DNA of 64,000 bases from Heliomarina sp018223035 (GCA_018223035.1 JAAEZD010000003.1:124001-188000); one strand, 5' to 3'; counted from the stretch's first letter, positions 17,305 to 26,483 are shown. Translations and numbers: made by a program. The notes: generated by a model from the sequence alone, not told the origin.

Positions 17305-18591
17305 ATGGATACTATTTTTGCCCTGGCCTCTGCGCCGGGTAAAGCAGGTGTGGCTGTTATACGTGTTTCCGGTCCTCAGGCCAGAAATGCCGCGGAAATC
17401 CTGTGCGACGGTCAATTGCCCCTCCGTGGAATGACATTCCGGTCTTTGAAGACGGCAGAGGGTGATATTCTTGACCAGGGGATGATTCTTACGTTCGAAG
17501 CGCCGAAGAGTTTCACTGGCGAGGATGTTTCGGAATTGCAGGTCCACGGTAGTAACGCAGTCGTTTCCGCGGTCTTGGGATCGCTGGGACGAATTGATGG
17601 GTTGCGCCTTGCCGAACCCGGGGAGTTCACGCGCCGTGCCTTGATGAATGGTCGGATGGACCTTGCGCAGGTAGAGGGGCTTGCTGATCTCATCGACGCG
17701 GAAACAGAAGCGCAACGCACGCAAGCCGTAAAAGTTATGTCCGGTGTCTTTAGTAAACGGGCTGAAGATTGGCGGAAGGATCTGATCCGTGCGGGTGCGT
17801 TGCTTGAAGCGACAATTGATTTTGCTGACGAAGAAGTACCGGTGGATGTGACACCGGAGGTCAATGAGCTGCTCGGTAGAGTTCACGATGATCTCAAGGT
17901 TGTAAGTTCGGGGATTTCGACGGCCGAGCGGATTCGCGTGGGTTTCGAGGTTGCCATCGTTGGGCGTCCGAACGTCGGAAAATCTACGCTTTTAAATGCT
18001 CTGGCAGGAAGGGAAGCTGCAATAACTTCTGAGTTTGAGGGTACCACGCGCGATGTTATCGAAGTTCGTATGGATTTCGACGGCTTACCTGTAACCTTGA
18101 TGGACACCGCAGGCTTGCGAACAACTGATGACGCGGTCGAAAACATCGGGATTTCGAGAGCGAAGGACCGCGCAAGATCTGCAGACGTCAGGGTTTTCCT
18201 TGTGGAATCTGACGAAGATATCGACATTGAGATTATGCCTGACGACATTGTGTTGAGATCTAAGGTTGATTTGTCATCTTATAAGGAAAACGGAATATCA
18301 GGGCTATCTGGTGAAGGTGTTGACTCCTTAGTATCTCGCTTGACAGCAAAGCTTAAGGGCCGCGCGCTTAAGGCGGAACTCGCGAGTCGGGAGCGTCATC
18401 GGGTTGCGATAGCCAGAGCAATGAACTCGTTGTCATCTGCGATGAAATTTCTGGATAGCGGCCCGAGTGCGTATGATATAGTTGCCGAAGAATTGCGTGA
18501 TGCTTCTCAGGCCTTGGGTATGCTGGTTGGAAGAATCGGTGTAGAAGACCTGCTTGATGAGATTTTCGCGAGTTTTTGTCTTGGAAAATAG
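17305..18591 (+). CDS. mnmE: MnmE, tRNA uridine-5-carboxymethylaminomethyl modification GTPase
   Basis: A 428-residue protein: N-terminal tetrahydrofolate-binding domain (starts MDTIFALASAPGKAGVAVIR), helical domain interrupted by a G domain with GRPNVGKST (about residues 218-226) and MDTAGLR, and the C-terminal FCLGK with the conserved cysteine. With MnmG it modifies the wobble uridine of several tRNAs. The codon use shifts towards A/T in the second half. It ends 11 nt before the mnmG start chosen here. Confidence 0.96.
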   Translation: MDTIFALASAPGKAGVAVIRVSGPQARNAAEILCDGQLPLRGMTFRSLKTAEGDILDQGMILTFEAPKSFTGEDVSELQVHGSNAVVSAVLGSLGRIDGLRLAEPGEFTRRALMNGRMDLAQVEGLADLIDAETEAQRTQAVKVMSGVFSKRAEDWRKDLIRAGALLEATIDFADEEVPVDVTPEVNELLGRVHDDLKVVSSGISTAERIRVGFEVAIVGRPNVGKSTLLNALAGREAAITSEFEGTTRDVIEVRMDFDGLPVTLMDTAGLRTTDDAVENIGISRAKDRARSADVRVFLVESDEDIDIEIMPDDIVLRSKVDLSSYKENGISGLSGEGVDSLVSRLTAKLKGRALKAELASRERHRVAIARAMNSLSSAMKFLDSGPSAYDIVAEELRDASQALGMLVGRIGVEDLLDEIFASFCLGK

Positions 18592-18594
18592 GAG

Positions 18595-18610
18595 TGTTTC
18601 ACGTGAAACA
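18595..18610. promoter_or_regulatory. parS site 1 (ParB-binding centromere)
   Basis: A perfect 16-bp palindrome TGTTTCACGTGAAACA, the universal chromosomal parS sequence. It spans the mnmE-mnmG junction and the mnmG start codon, 2.5 kb before parA. Confidence 0.95.
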
Positions 18611-20480
18611 TCTTAATGCAGATGTGGTAGTGGTAGGCGGCGGTCATGCTGGGACCGAAGCCGCATCCGCCGCTGCCAGGATGGGTGCGAAGACAGTTCT
18701 GGTCACGCTGAAAATTGATAAAATCGGCGTTATGTCTTGCAACCCTGCAATTGGGGGGCTGGGCAAAGGACATTTAGTTCGAGAAATTGACGCTCTTGAT
18801 GGCGTCATGGGACGAGCAGCGGATGCGGCGGGAATTCAATTTCGTCTGTTAAATCGCAGAAAAGGTCCCGCCGTTCAGGGGCCTCGAGCACAAGCCGATC
18901 GTGAACTTTACCGGCAGGCCGTTCTTAGTAATCTCGAAACTCAAGAAAATCTTTCGATAGTCGAAGGCGAGGTTGCCCAATTCTTATTGAGTGGGAAAAA
19001 AGTTGACGGCGTCAAGTTGGCCGATGGCCGGGAGATATCCGCAAAGTCAGTTATCCTGACCACGGGAACCTTTTTGCGCGGTGTCATCCATATCGGAGAG
19101 ACTTCGACCCCGGGTGGCCGAATGGGTGATGCCCCGTCAGTTAAACTGGCTGAACAAATCGACGGTTTCGATCTACCTATGGGTCGCTTGAAGACTGGGA
19201 CACCGCCTAGGCTGGACGGTTCCACCATTGATTGGTCGATTCTGGATCAGCAGCCCGGCGATGACGAACCGACGATGTTCTCCTTTTTGTCCAAACATCC
19301 AGTCGCCCGTCAGATCTCTTGTGGGATCACGCATACCAATGTCCGTACTCATGAGATTATCTCCAAAAACCTGAAGAAATCAGCAATGTACGGAGGTCGG
19401 ATTGACGGAGTAGGACCGAGGTATTGCCCGTCGATAGAGGATAAAATAGTTCGGTTCGCTGATAAAGAATCTCACCAAGTATTTCTGGAACCAGAAAGCC
19501 TTTCCAACAACACTGTGTACCCCAACGGTGTTTCTACCTCGCTGCCTGAAGATGTGCAGTGGGCTTATATTAATTCCATGGTGGGGCTTGAAGATGCGGT
19601 TATTCTTCAGCCTGGATATGCCATCGAATACGATTACGTGGATCCTAGAGCGCTCAATGCGAATTTAAGTTTGAAGTCTGTGCAGGGCTTGTACTTAGCT
19701 GGTCAGATTAACGGAACCACGGGCTATGAAGAGGCCGGTGCGCAGGGTTTGGTTGCTGGTTTGAATGCAGCGTTGGAGGCGAGGGGATTGGCTCCTCTCT
19801 ATTTCAGCCGAGCTGAAAGTTATATTGGCGTTATGATCGATGATCTTGTCACTAGAGGTGTCAGTGAGCCTTACCGAATGTTCACCTCGAGGGCAGAGTT
19901 CAGGCTTTCGCTCCGCGCGGATAACGCTGACCAAAGGCTTACACCGCTTGGTTTGGAGCTTGGTTGCGTTGGCTCTAATCGAAAAGATGTTTTTTTAGAT
20001 AAACGCGAGCGTTTGAACGTTGGTATGAATTTACTGATGGGTTCCAGGTTTACACCCAAAGAAATAGAGAGCTCTGGCATCTCGATAAAGCAGGACGGGA
20101 AAAAGCGGTCGGGATTGGACATCCTAGCATTACCGGATGTTGAATTTAACCACCTTAATATTCTAATTCCCGGGTCTGAGAAGTTGGATACTGACGTTAA
20201 GCTTCAACTGTCACGCGATGCGCTATACGCCAATTACATCACTCGCCAGCAGCGTGACATCGATGCAATTCAAAAAGAAGAACGCGTTGAATTCCCAAAG
20301 GACTTCAATTTTCGAGACATTGGCGGGTTGTCGAATGAACTTCGAATGAAATTGGAGCGTTACAAGCCAGAGAATATGGCTCAGGCCGCTAAAATCGATG
20401 GTATGACACCTTCTGCTTTGACGCTTTTGCTTTATCACGTCAAAAAACGAGCATCGGAAACCAAGGCGACTGCAACGTGA
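18603..20480 (+). CDS. mnmG: MnmG (GidA), tRNA modification FAD enzyme
   Basis: A 625-residue FAD protein acting with MnmE on the wobble uridine of tRNA. The dinucleotide-binding motif VVGGGHAGTEAASAAARMG lies at the N-terminus, with the family signatures MSCNPAIGGLGKGH and GLYLAGQINGTTGYEEA. The start is uncertain: GTG at 18603 has GGAG 8 nt upstream and is chosen; GTG at 18594 is possible. The parS palindrome covers either start. The gene is clearly poorer in GC than the surrounding genome. It overlaps rsmG by 4 nt (GTGA). Confidence 0.95.
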   Translation: MKHLNADVVVVGGGHAGTEAASAAARMGAKTVLVTLKIDKIGVMSCNPAIGGLGKGHLVREIDALDGVMGRAADAAGIQFRLLNRRKGPAVQGPRAQADRELYRQAVLSNLETQENLSIVEGEVAQFLLSGKKVDGVKLADGREISAKSVILTTGTFLRGVIHIGETSTPGGRMGDAPSVKLAEQIDGFDLPMGRLKTGTPPRLDGSTIDWSILDQQPGDDEPTMFSFLSKHPVARQISCGITHTNVRTHEIISKNLKKSAMYGGRIDGVGPRYCPSIEDKIVRFADKESHQVFLEPESLSNNTVYPNGVSTSLPEDVQWAYINSMVGLEDAVILQPGYAIEYDYVDPRALNANLSLKSVQGLYLAGQINGTTGYEEAGAQGLVAGLNAALEARGLAPLYFSRAESYIGVMIDDLVTRGVSEPYRMFTSRAEFRLSLRADNADQRLTPLGLELGCVGSNRKDVFLDKRERLNVGMNLLMGSRFTPKEIESSGISIKQDGKKRSGLDILALPDVEFNHLNILIPGSEKLDTDVKLQLSRDALYANYITRQQRDIDAIQKEERVEFPKDFNFRDIGGLSNELRMKLERYKPENMAQAAKIDGMTPSALTLLLYHVKKRASETKATAT

Positions 20481-21076
20481 CTGAACTTAATGTTTCACGT
20501 GAAACACTTGAACGTCTAGAGATATATGCAACTTTGCTCCGAAAGTGGAACCAAAAGATAAACCTGGTTTCCCCTAGGAGCTTAGATGATCTTTGGACGC
20601 GTCACATCGTCGATTCAGTTCAGATTTTTGAACAAGCCGACTGTTTCTCAACATGGTCCGATATCGGAAGTGGGGGAGGTTTCCCGGGTTTGGTTTGCGC
20701 TATCCTTGATCACGAGAGAAAAAAGGGTGGCAAATTCATATTAATAGAAAGCGACACCCGAAAATGTATTTTCATGAAAGAGGTTATCCGTAACACGGGT
20801 ATTCAATGCGCAGTGATCAATGAAAGGATTGAAAGTGTTACACCTTTGGAAACAGATGTTCTTTCAGCGAGGGCCCTCACAGGATTGAAAGGACTACTGT
20901 CTTACGCAAATCGTCATCTTTCGAAGCAAGGTGTTGCTCTTTTTCCGAAGGGAAAAAATTGGGAAGAAGAGGTCCGTGAAGCTCGCGAACAATGGCAGTT
21001 CGATATAAATGTGATAAAAAGCGTTACCGACAGTCAGGCTGTCATCTTGCGAGTAGAAGGAATTCAGCGTGTCTGA
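20477..21076 (+). CDS. rsmG: RsmG (GidB), 16S rRNA m7G527 methyltransferase
   Basis: A 199-residue SAM-dependent methyltransferase that modifies G527 of 16S rRNA. The SAM loop DIGSGGGFPGLV is at residues about 58-69. The GTG start overlaps the mnmG stop. Residues NVSRET near the N-terminus are encoded by the second parS site, a dual use seen widely in alphaproteobacteria. Sampled lines here are below 40% GC. The 3' end overlaps parA by 8 nt. Confidence 0.96.
   Translation: MTELNVSRETLERLEIYATLLRKWNQKINLVSPRSLDDLWTRHIVDSVQIFEQADCFSTWSDIGSGGGFPGLVCAILDHERKKGGKFILIESDTRKCIFMKEVIRNTGIQCAVINERIESVTPLETDVLSARALTGLKGLLSYANRHLSKQGVALFPKGKNWEEEVREAREQWQFDINVIKSVTDSQAVILRVEGIQRV
20491..20506. promoter_or_regulatory. 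parS site 2 (ParB-binding centromere)
   Basis: A perfect TGTTTCACGTGAAACA palindrome inside the rsmG coding sequence, 1.9 kb from parS site 1 and 0.6 kb before parA. Confidence 0.95.
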
Positions 21077-21878
21077 CATATCCAGATCAACCGAACCCAA
21101 GATAATAGCAATTGCCAACCAGAAAGGTGGCGTCGGGAAAACGACTACGGCAATCAATCTCGCGGCAGCCTTGGTTGAGCAGGGTCATCGAGTTCTGGTC
21201 ATCGATCTCGACCCTCAGGGTAACGCGTCTACTGGCTTTGGGATCGAGGCGACGGAGCGGACCTACACGACTTATGATCTCCTGCTCGACGAAGCGCCCC
21301 TTTCGGACGTGATTCAAGCCACAAGTATGGATGGTCTTGGCATCGTTCCGGCAACAGTGGACTTGAGTTCAGCCGATATCGAGCTGATCTCAAATGAAAA
21401 GCGCAGCTTCCTTTTGCACGATGCGCTGCGACAGGTTGCGATGGATCAGTATGTCTGGGACTATATATTGATCGACTGTCCCCCTTCTCTGAATATCCTG
21501 ACGGTAAATGCGATGGTCGCGGCTCATTCCGTTCTCGTACCGTTGCAGAGCGAGTTCTTTGCACTTGAAGGCCTTTCCCAACTGATGCTGACGATCCGGG
21601 AAATTAGGCAGTCCGCCAATCCCGGCCTTCGCATCGAGGGAATTGTACTGACGATGTATGATCGTCGGAACAATCTGTCGCAGCAGGTCGAGCAGGATGC
21701 CCGTGATAATCTCGGCGATCTCGTATTCCAAACAGTCATTCCGCGTAATGTTCGCGTGAGTGAGGCACCTTCATTCGCGATGCCAGTGCTCAGCTACGAT
21801 CCCAAATCGCTGGGTGCCGAGGCTTATCGGGCATTGGCAGCGGAATTGGTCAGAAATAACAGCGCGGTTGCAGCGTAA
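21069..21878 (+). CDS. parA: ParA, chromosome-partitioning ATPase
   Basis: A 269-residue Walker-type ATPase moving ParB-parS complexes to daughter-cell halves. The deviant Walker A KGGVGKTTT is at about residues 20-28 and Walker B is YILIDCPPSLN. It starts at GTG (MSDISRSTEPK) within the end of rsmG. Codon use returns to the genomic GC-rich pattern here. parB follows after 14 nt with a strong GGAGAAGAAGG ribosome site. Confidence 0.97.
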   Translation: MSDISRSTEPKIIAIANQKGGVGKTTTAINLAAALVEQGHRVLVIDLDPQGNASTGFGIEATERTYTTYDLLLDEAPLSDVIQATSMDGLGIVPATVDLSSADIELISNEKRSFLLHDALRQVAMDQYVWDYILIDCPPSLNILTVNAMVAAHSVLVPLQSEFFALEGLSQLMLTIREIRQSANPGLRIEGIVLTMYDRRNNLSQQVEQDARDNLGDLVFQTVIPRNVRVSEAPSFAMPVLSYDPKSLGAEAYRALAAELVRNNSAVAA

Positions 21879-21892
21879 AGCGGGAGAAGAAG

Positions 21893-22798
21893 GTGACGGA
21901 TAAAAAAGCAAAACCAAGGGGTCTTGGTCGTGGGCTTTCTGCTTTGATGGCGGATGTTTCTGCTCCGGAAGTTCAGGATGCTGCAACTGACAGTCCCGTG
22001 CGTCATGCGGATCAGATGCTTCCTATAGAGAAGCTGGTCGCGAATCCCGACCAGCCGCGCCGCGTCTTCACCGAAGAGGCGCTTGATGATCTTACGAATT
22101 CAATTCGTGAAAAGGGAATTATCCAGCCTCTTATTGTTCGAGAGATAGCTGGCGGCAAATTTGAGATTGTAGCTGGTGAACGTCGGTGGCGAGCCGCGCA
22201 GAGGGCGCAGCTCCACGAAGTTCCGGTTCTTGTCCGCGAATTCTCGGATACTGAGGTTCTGGAAGTCGCGATCATCGAAAACGTCCAGCGTTCGGACCTG
22301 AATGCCGTAGAAGAAGCTGCGGGCTATCGGCAATTGATGGATCGCTTTGGCCATACTCAAGAGAAAATCGCCGAGGCACTTGGTAAAAGTCGGAGCCATA
22401 TTGCCAACTTGCTACGATTGCTGTCTCTCCCGAAAGATGTTCAGGATCTTCTGCAGGGGGGAGAGCTGTCAGCAGGTCATGCCAGGGCACTTATTCCGGC
22501 CGAAAATCCTTCGGATCTGGCGCGTAAGGTCGTAAAGGGCGGCTTGTCCGTTCGAGCGACCGAAGCGCTCGTTAAGAAGTCGCTAAATGGACAAAACGAT
22601 AACAAGCGGTCAAAGGCGACCAAGGCTGCAACTGAGAAAGATGCAGATACCCGCGCCTTAGAAGGGGATCTCGCCGCAAACCTCGGCATGCGGGTGTCCC
22701 TTGATCATTCCCCAGACAGCGAAAAAGGCAAGATCACTATCGAATACGATACATTGGACCAGCTGGACTCATTGTGCCGTATGCTTAGCGGTGAATAG
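21893..22798 (+). CDS. parB: ParB, chromosome-partitioning CTPase/DNA-binding protein
   Basis: A 301-residue protein. The N-terminal ParA-activating KPRGLGRGLSALM segment (about residues 6-18), the CTP-binding GERRWRAAQ motif (about residues 97-105), the helix-turn-helix KIAEALGKSRSHIANLLRLL that reads parS, and a C-terminal dimer domain are all visible. It starts at GTG. Its two cognate parS sites lie just upstream in mnmG and rsmG. Confidence 0.97.
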   Translation: MTDKKAKPRGLGRGLSALMADVSAPEVQDAATDSPVRHADQMLPIEKLVANPDQPRRVFTEEALDDLTNSIREKGIIQPLIVREIAGGKFEIVAGERRWRAAQRAQLHEVPVLVREFSDTEVLEVAIIENVQRSDLNAVEEAAGYRQLMDRFGHTQEKIAEALGKSRSHIANLLRLLSLPKDVQDLLQGGELSAGHARALIPAENPSDLARKVVKGGLSVRATEALVKKSLNGQNDNKRSKATKAATEKDADTRALEGDLAANLGMRVSLDHSPDSEKGKITIEYDTLDQLDSLCRMLSGE

Positions 22799-22799
22799 G

Positions 22800-22830
22800 T
22801 GATCTAAACAGTGTTCGGGTTTAAAGATCA
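22800..22830. terminator. Imperfect hairpin between parB and hemW
   Basis: TGATCTAAAC (22800-22809) pairs with GTTT and AGATCA (22819-22830) with a 2-nt bulge, in the 29-nt gap between two convergent genes. No clear T-tract, so terminator function is only possible. Confidence 0.3.
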
Positions 22831-23982
22831 GAACGCGAGTTCGGAAATGATCGCGTTCAGCACATTAAACCCTTGATTAGTAACAACTAATCTGGATCCG
22901 ATCTCTTCAATCATCCCAAGTTCCTTCAGATGATTTCGGGCCGGAACGGATAAAGTTTCACCACCTAGGGCTTCGATGCGATCAAGATCTATGCCTTCTT
23001 TTACTCGCAACCCCATCATGAGGTACTCGTTGGCCTGATCCTTACTTGGAAGACTCTCCCGGGGCTTTTCCCCGGATCCGCCTTTGACCTTCGAAAGCCA
23101 CTCCGCCGGATTTCGATATGTTTCAGTTGCGTATTTCTGGCCGTCGAGCGTTACCCGACCATGGGCACCCGGACCTACACCGATATAGTCACCGTAGTTC
23201 CAATAGATCAGGTTATGTCGGGACCCCAATCCCGGACGCGCATGGTTGGAAACCTCGTACCGGGGCAGCCCGTGCGCATTACAGACCTCTTGGGTAAGGT
23301 CGTACATATCGGCCGAAAGATCGTCCTTGGGCAGACCTTTCAGCTTACCCGCCTTGTAACGATCTCCGAATGCTGTCCCGGATTCGATCGTTAGCTGGTA
23401 GAGAGAAAGATGATCGGTTGCAAAGGTTAGAGCCAAATTTAGCTCGTCTTCCCAGGCGGACAGGGACTGGTTCTGCCGCGCGTAAATGAGATCAAAACTG
23501 ACCCTATCAAAGTTTTTCTGTGCAATTGCCAAGGCTGCTTCGGCCTCGGCGACTGTATGAATCCTGCCAAGACGTCGAAGATCGACGTCATTGATAGCCT
23601 GCATTCCCATAGAAACGCGGTTCACGCCGGCACTGCGAAAATCTGAAAACTTTTGCGCTTCGATCGAACCGGGGTTTGCTTCAAGCGTGATTTCGATGTC
23701 GTTTGCCGGCGTCCAGTAGCCGACTGCTTCTGCGATTATGGCTTCGACAGTGCTTGGCAGCATCAAACTGGGCGTGCCGCCACCGAAGTAGATTGAATTC
23801 AGAATGCGGCCGGGCGTTTCCTGTGCGACACGAGCAAGTTCACGACGATAGGATTCAAGCCAGTCTTGATGAACGATGTTTCGGGAAACATGGCTGTTAA
23901 AGTCGCAATAGGGGCATTTTGCCTCGCAAAATGGCCAGTGAATGTACAGGCCAAAGCCCCCGTTGCGCCAATCCTCAGACAA
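22828..23982 (-). CDS. hemW: HemW, radical SAM haem chaperone
   Basis: A 384-residue radical SAM protein related to HemN, once annotated as oxygen-independent coproporphyrinogen oxidase. The 4Fe-4S motif CEAKCPYC is at residues 19-26, and the HemN-type C-terminal domain follows. HemW-type proteins bind haem and deliver it to respiratory enzymes; the N-terminal cysteine of true HemN is missing, which favours HemW. It overlaps rdgB by 8 nt as the last gene of rph-rdgB-hemW. Confidence 0.92.
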   Translation of the reverse strand: MSEDWRNGGFGLYIHWPFCEAKCPYCDFNSHVSRNIVHQDWLESYRRELARVAQETPGRILNSIYFGGGTPSLMLPSTVEAIIAEAVGYWTPANDIEITLEANPGSIEAQKFSDFRSAGVNRVSMGMQAINDVDLRRLGRIHTVAEAEAALAIAQKNFDRVSFDLIYARQNQSLSAWEDELNLALTFATDHLSLYQLTIESGTAFGDRYKAGKLKGLPKDDLSADMYDLTQEVCNAHGLPRYEVSNHARPGLGSRHNLIYWNYGDYIGVGPGAHGRVTLDGQKYATETYRNPAEWLSKVKGGSGEKPRESLPSKDQANEYLMMGLRVKEGIDLDRIEALGGETLSVPARNHLKELGMIEEIGSRLVVTNQGFNVLNAIISELAF

Positions 23983-24586
23983 AACAGCCCTTCACGAGTT
24001 TCGAAACAGCATCTGCGCGGTGGCTGATGCTATTTTTCAGGTCTGTCGGCATTTCAGCAAAGGTCACGTCGTGACCGTCCGGAACGAATATTGGATCGTA
24101 ACCATGGCCGTTGTTACCACGCATGGGCCACACGACTTGCCCGGGCATGACGCCTTCAAAGATCTCTTCATGCCCGTCCGGCCACGCCAGAACCAGCGTG
24201 CAACAAAATCGCGCAGTGCGCGGATGCGGTTCGTTCTTGGCTTCGAGTTCGCGATTAACTCGCTCCATTGCCATAACGAAATCTCGGCCATTCTCGGTTT
24301 CCGCCCAATCGGCTGTGTAAACACCGGGGGCTCCGCCGAGACCATCAACCTCAATGCCGGAATCATCTGCCAGAGCGGGGAGACCGGTCGCCTCGACGGC
24401 GGCACGTGCCTTGATACGTGCGTTTCCAATGAACGTGCTTTCGGTTTCTTCCGGTTCGTCGAGGTTCAGCTCAGCCGCCCCGCGGACCGTGATTCCGAAC
24501 GGCCCGAGCAGGTCGACCATCTCGGCCAATTTGCCCGAGTTGTGCGTCGCAACGATGAGCTCTTTCTCGACGAACTTGCGCGTCAT
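23975..24586 (-). CDS. rdgB: RdgB/HAM1, XTP/dITP pyrophosphatase
   Basis: A 203-residue house-cleaning enzyme removing inosine and xanthosine triphosphates. The N-terminal VATHNSGKLAEM motif, LADDSGIEVDGLGGAPGVY and the C-terminal SHRADAVSKL signature are complete. It starts 4 nt inside the rph stop, and its 3' end overlaps hemW by 8 nt. Confidence 0.96.
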   Translation of the reverse strand: MTRKFVEKELIVATHNSGKLAEMVDLLGPFGITVRGAAELNLDEPEETESTFIGNARIKARAAVEATGLPALADDSGIEVDGLGGAPGVYTADWAETENGRDFVMAMERVNRELEAKNEPHPRTARFCCTLVLAWPDGHEEIFEGVMPGQVVWPMRGNNGHGYDPIFVPDGHDVTFAEMPTDLKNSISHRADAVSKLVKGCFV

Positions 24587-25296
24587 TTCGCGGCCTGCAG
24601 TTGTTTTTCTACAAGTTCGGATACGCCTTTTTCTGCAAGATCCAGCAAGTTGTTCATCTGGTCACGCGAGAAAACAGAGCCTTCCGCAGACATCTGGACC
24701 TCGATGAGTTTACCTGAACCTGTCATGATGAAGTTACCGTCAACGCCTGCTTCACTATCCTCGGGGTAGTCAAGATCGACGACAGGCTGTCCGGCGTAAA
24801 TCCCGCAGCTGACCGCAGCAACCGGATCCACCAATGGATCGCTGACCACTTCTCCGATCTTCATCAGCTTATTCACCGCAAGGCGTAGGGCAACCCAGCC
24901 GCCGGTGATTGACGCACAGCGCGTTCCGCCATCGGCTTGCAATACGTCGCAATCGACGGTGATCTGTCGTTCGCCAAGGGCGGAACGATCAACACCTGCG
25001 CGGAGAGCGCGGCCGATCAACCGTTGAATTTCTACCGTTCTGCCACCCTGTTTGCCCGAAGCAGCCTCGCGGCGCATGCGCGTGTTCGTTGCGCGGGGCA
25101 GCATGCCATATTCGGCAGTCACCCAGCCGAGTCCAGAACCCTTGATAAACGGCGGCACCCGGTCTTCGATGGTCGCCGTGCAGAGAACATGCGTGTCGCC
25201 CATCTTGATTAGACAGGAACCTTCCGCGTGCTTCGTAAATCCCGTTTCGATTGAAACAGGCCGCATTTCGTTCAACTCTCGTCCTGACGGTCGCAT
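24583..25296 (-). CDS. rph: Ribonuclease PH
   Basis: A 237-residue phosphorolytic 3'-5' exoribonuclease that trims tRNA 3' ends. The start at 25296 gives MRPSGRELNEMRPVSIETGF, the normal N-terminus; a longer frame to 25380 is rejected. The phosphate-binding segment RAGVDRSALGERQITVDCDV and the DGGTRCASITGG loop are present, so it should be active, unlike the frameshifted rph of E. coli K-12. It diverges from hrcA. Confidence 0.96.
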   Translation of the reverse strand: MRPSGRELNEMRPVSIETGFTKHAEGSCLIKMGDTHVLCTATIEDRVPPFIKGSGLGWVTAEYGMLPRATNTRMRREAASGKQGGRTVEIQRLIGRALRAGVDRSALGERQITVDCDVLQADGGTRCASITGGWVALRLAVNKLMKIGEVVSDPLVDPVAAVSCGIYAGQPVVDLDYPEDSEAGVDGNFIMTGSGKLIEVQMSAEGSVFSRDQMNNLLDLAEKGVSELVEKQLQAAK

Positions 25297-25358
25297 TGCA
25301 AATCCCTCTCTATCAGGGCTACGGGATAACGCTCGCTCGATACCCGATGCAACCCCGA

Positions 25359-25387
25359 TTGACCTTTCGCGGGAGAGCACTTTTATT
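25359..25387 (+). promoter_or_regulatory. Candidate promoter of hrcA-grpE
   Basis: TTGACC (25359-25364), 17-nt spacer, TTTATT (25382-25387), 22 nt before the hrcA ATG. No CIRCE element (the usual HrcA operator) was found in the rph-hrcA gap. Confidence 0.5.
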
Positions 25388-25409
25388 ACAGTCTGGTAAG
25401 GGATCAGCG

Positions 25410-26474
25410 ATGAATAACGCTTCGAAGATACTAGAAGAACTGAACGACCGCTCGCGAGAAGTTTTCCGATCGGTCGTAGAGTCGTATCTAACGACGGGCG
25501 AGCCTGTTGGCAGCCGGACGCTTACTCGGACTCTTAGTGAGAAAGTCAGCGCTGCGACGGTTCGTAACGTGATGCAGGACTTGGAATTTTTAGGTTTGCT
25601 GGATAGTCCGCATGTGTCTGCCGGGCGGATTCCCACTCAGATGGGGCTGCGAATGTTCGTGGATGGTTTGCTGGAAATCGGCGACCTTGATGAATCCGAT
25701 CGCCAGAAAATCGACGCGACCATGAGCGGCACAAGCCAGGATGTCGAAACGGCGCTGGATCGCATCGGTGCAGCCCTGTCTGGGGTCACACAAGGTGCCT
25801 CGCTCGTGCTTACACCGAAACGTGAAGCGGCGATCAAGCATATCGAATTCGTTTCGTTGAACCAGAACAAAGCGCTGGTTGTGCTGGTTTTCTCGGACGG
25901 GCATGTCGAGAACCGCTTGTTCACGCCGCCTCCGGGTCAGACGCCAAGCTCGATGAGAGAAGCGACCAACTTTCTGAACTCGCTGATCGAAGGGAAGACC
26001 CTGGCCGAAGCACGTAAGTTGATACAGACCGAGATCGTCGGACGTCGGCAGGAAATCGATCAGCTTGCTCGGGATCTGGTCGATAGCGGTCTGGCGATCT
26101 GGGAGGGGAATTCCGAGGAAACGACACGATTGATCGTTCGCGGCCGCTCAAACCTGTTGGCGGGAGACGACCCCGATCAGGAACTCGAACGGATTCGAAT
26201 CTTGTTTGACGATCTCGAGCGGAAACGGGACATCGCTGAATTCCTCGAATTAGCCGAAGACGGGGACGGTGTGCGCATTTTTATTGGCTCGGAGAACAAA
26301 CTTTTCTCACTTTCGGGTTCCTCTCTGGTCGTGTCTCCTTATATGAACGCTGACCGAAAGATCATTGGAGCGGTTGGGGTCATTGGACCGACTCGCCTGA
26401 ATTATGGCCGAATCGTTCCTATTGTGGACTATACCGCCCAGTTGCTTGGGCGGGTGGTTTCCGATCGCAGTTAG
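25410..26474 (+). CDS. hrcA: HrcA, heat-inducible transcription repressor
   Basis: A 354-residue repressor that binds CIRCE operators, typically ahead of groESL. The start at 25410 gives MNNASKILEELNDRSREVF; an upstream in-frame start would run into rph. The winged helix spans residues about 1-80 (VGSRTLTRTLSEKVSAATVR) and a GAF-like sensor domain follows. It is 9 nt upstream of grpE, the normal hrcA-grpE pairing of alphaproteobacteria. Its target groESL is not in the window. Confidence 0.95.
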   Translation: MNNASKILEELNDRSREVFRSVVESYLTTGEPVGSRTLTRTLSEKVSAATVRNVMQDLEFLGLLDSPHVSAGRIPTQMGLRMFVDGLLEIGDLDESDRQKIDATMSGTSQDVETALDRIGAALSGVTQGASLVLTPKREAAIKHIEFVSLNQNKALVVLVFSDGHVENRLFTPPPGQTPSSMREATNFLNSLIEGKTLAEARKLIQTEIVGRRQEIDQLARDLVDSGLAIWEGNSEETTRLIVRGRSNLLAGDDPDQELERIRILFDDLERKRDIAEFLELAEDGDGVRIFIGSENKLFSLSGSSLVVSPYMNADRKIIGAVGVIGPTRLNYGRIVPIVDYTAQLLGRVVSDRS

Positions 26475-26483
26475 AGGTGAAGA

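Noticed and set aside
23877..23890. TGTTTC-GG-GAAACA inside hemW as a third parS site
   Set aside because: The arms match parS but the centre has two bases rather than four, so ParB spacing would be wrong.
25297..25409. CIRCE operator upstream of hrcA
   Set aside because: No TTAGCACTC-N9-GAGTGCTAA or close variant is present in the gap.
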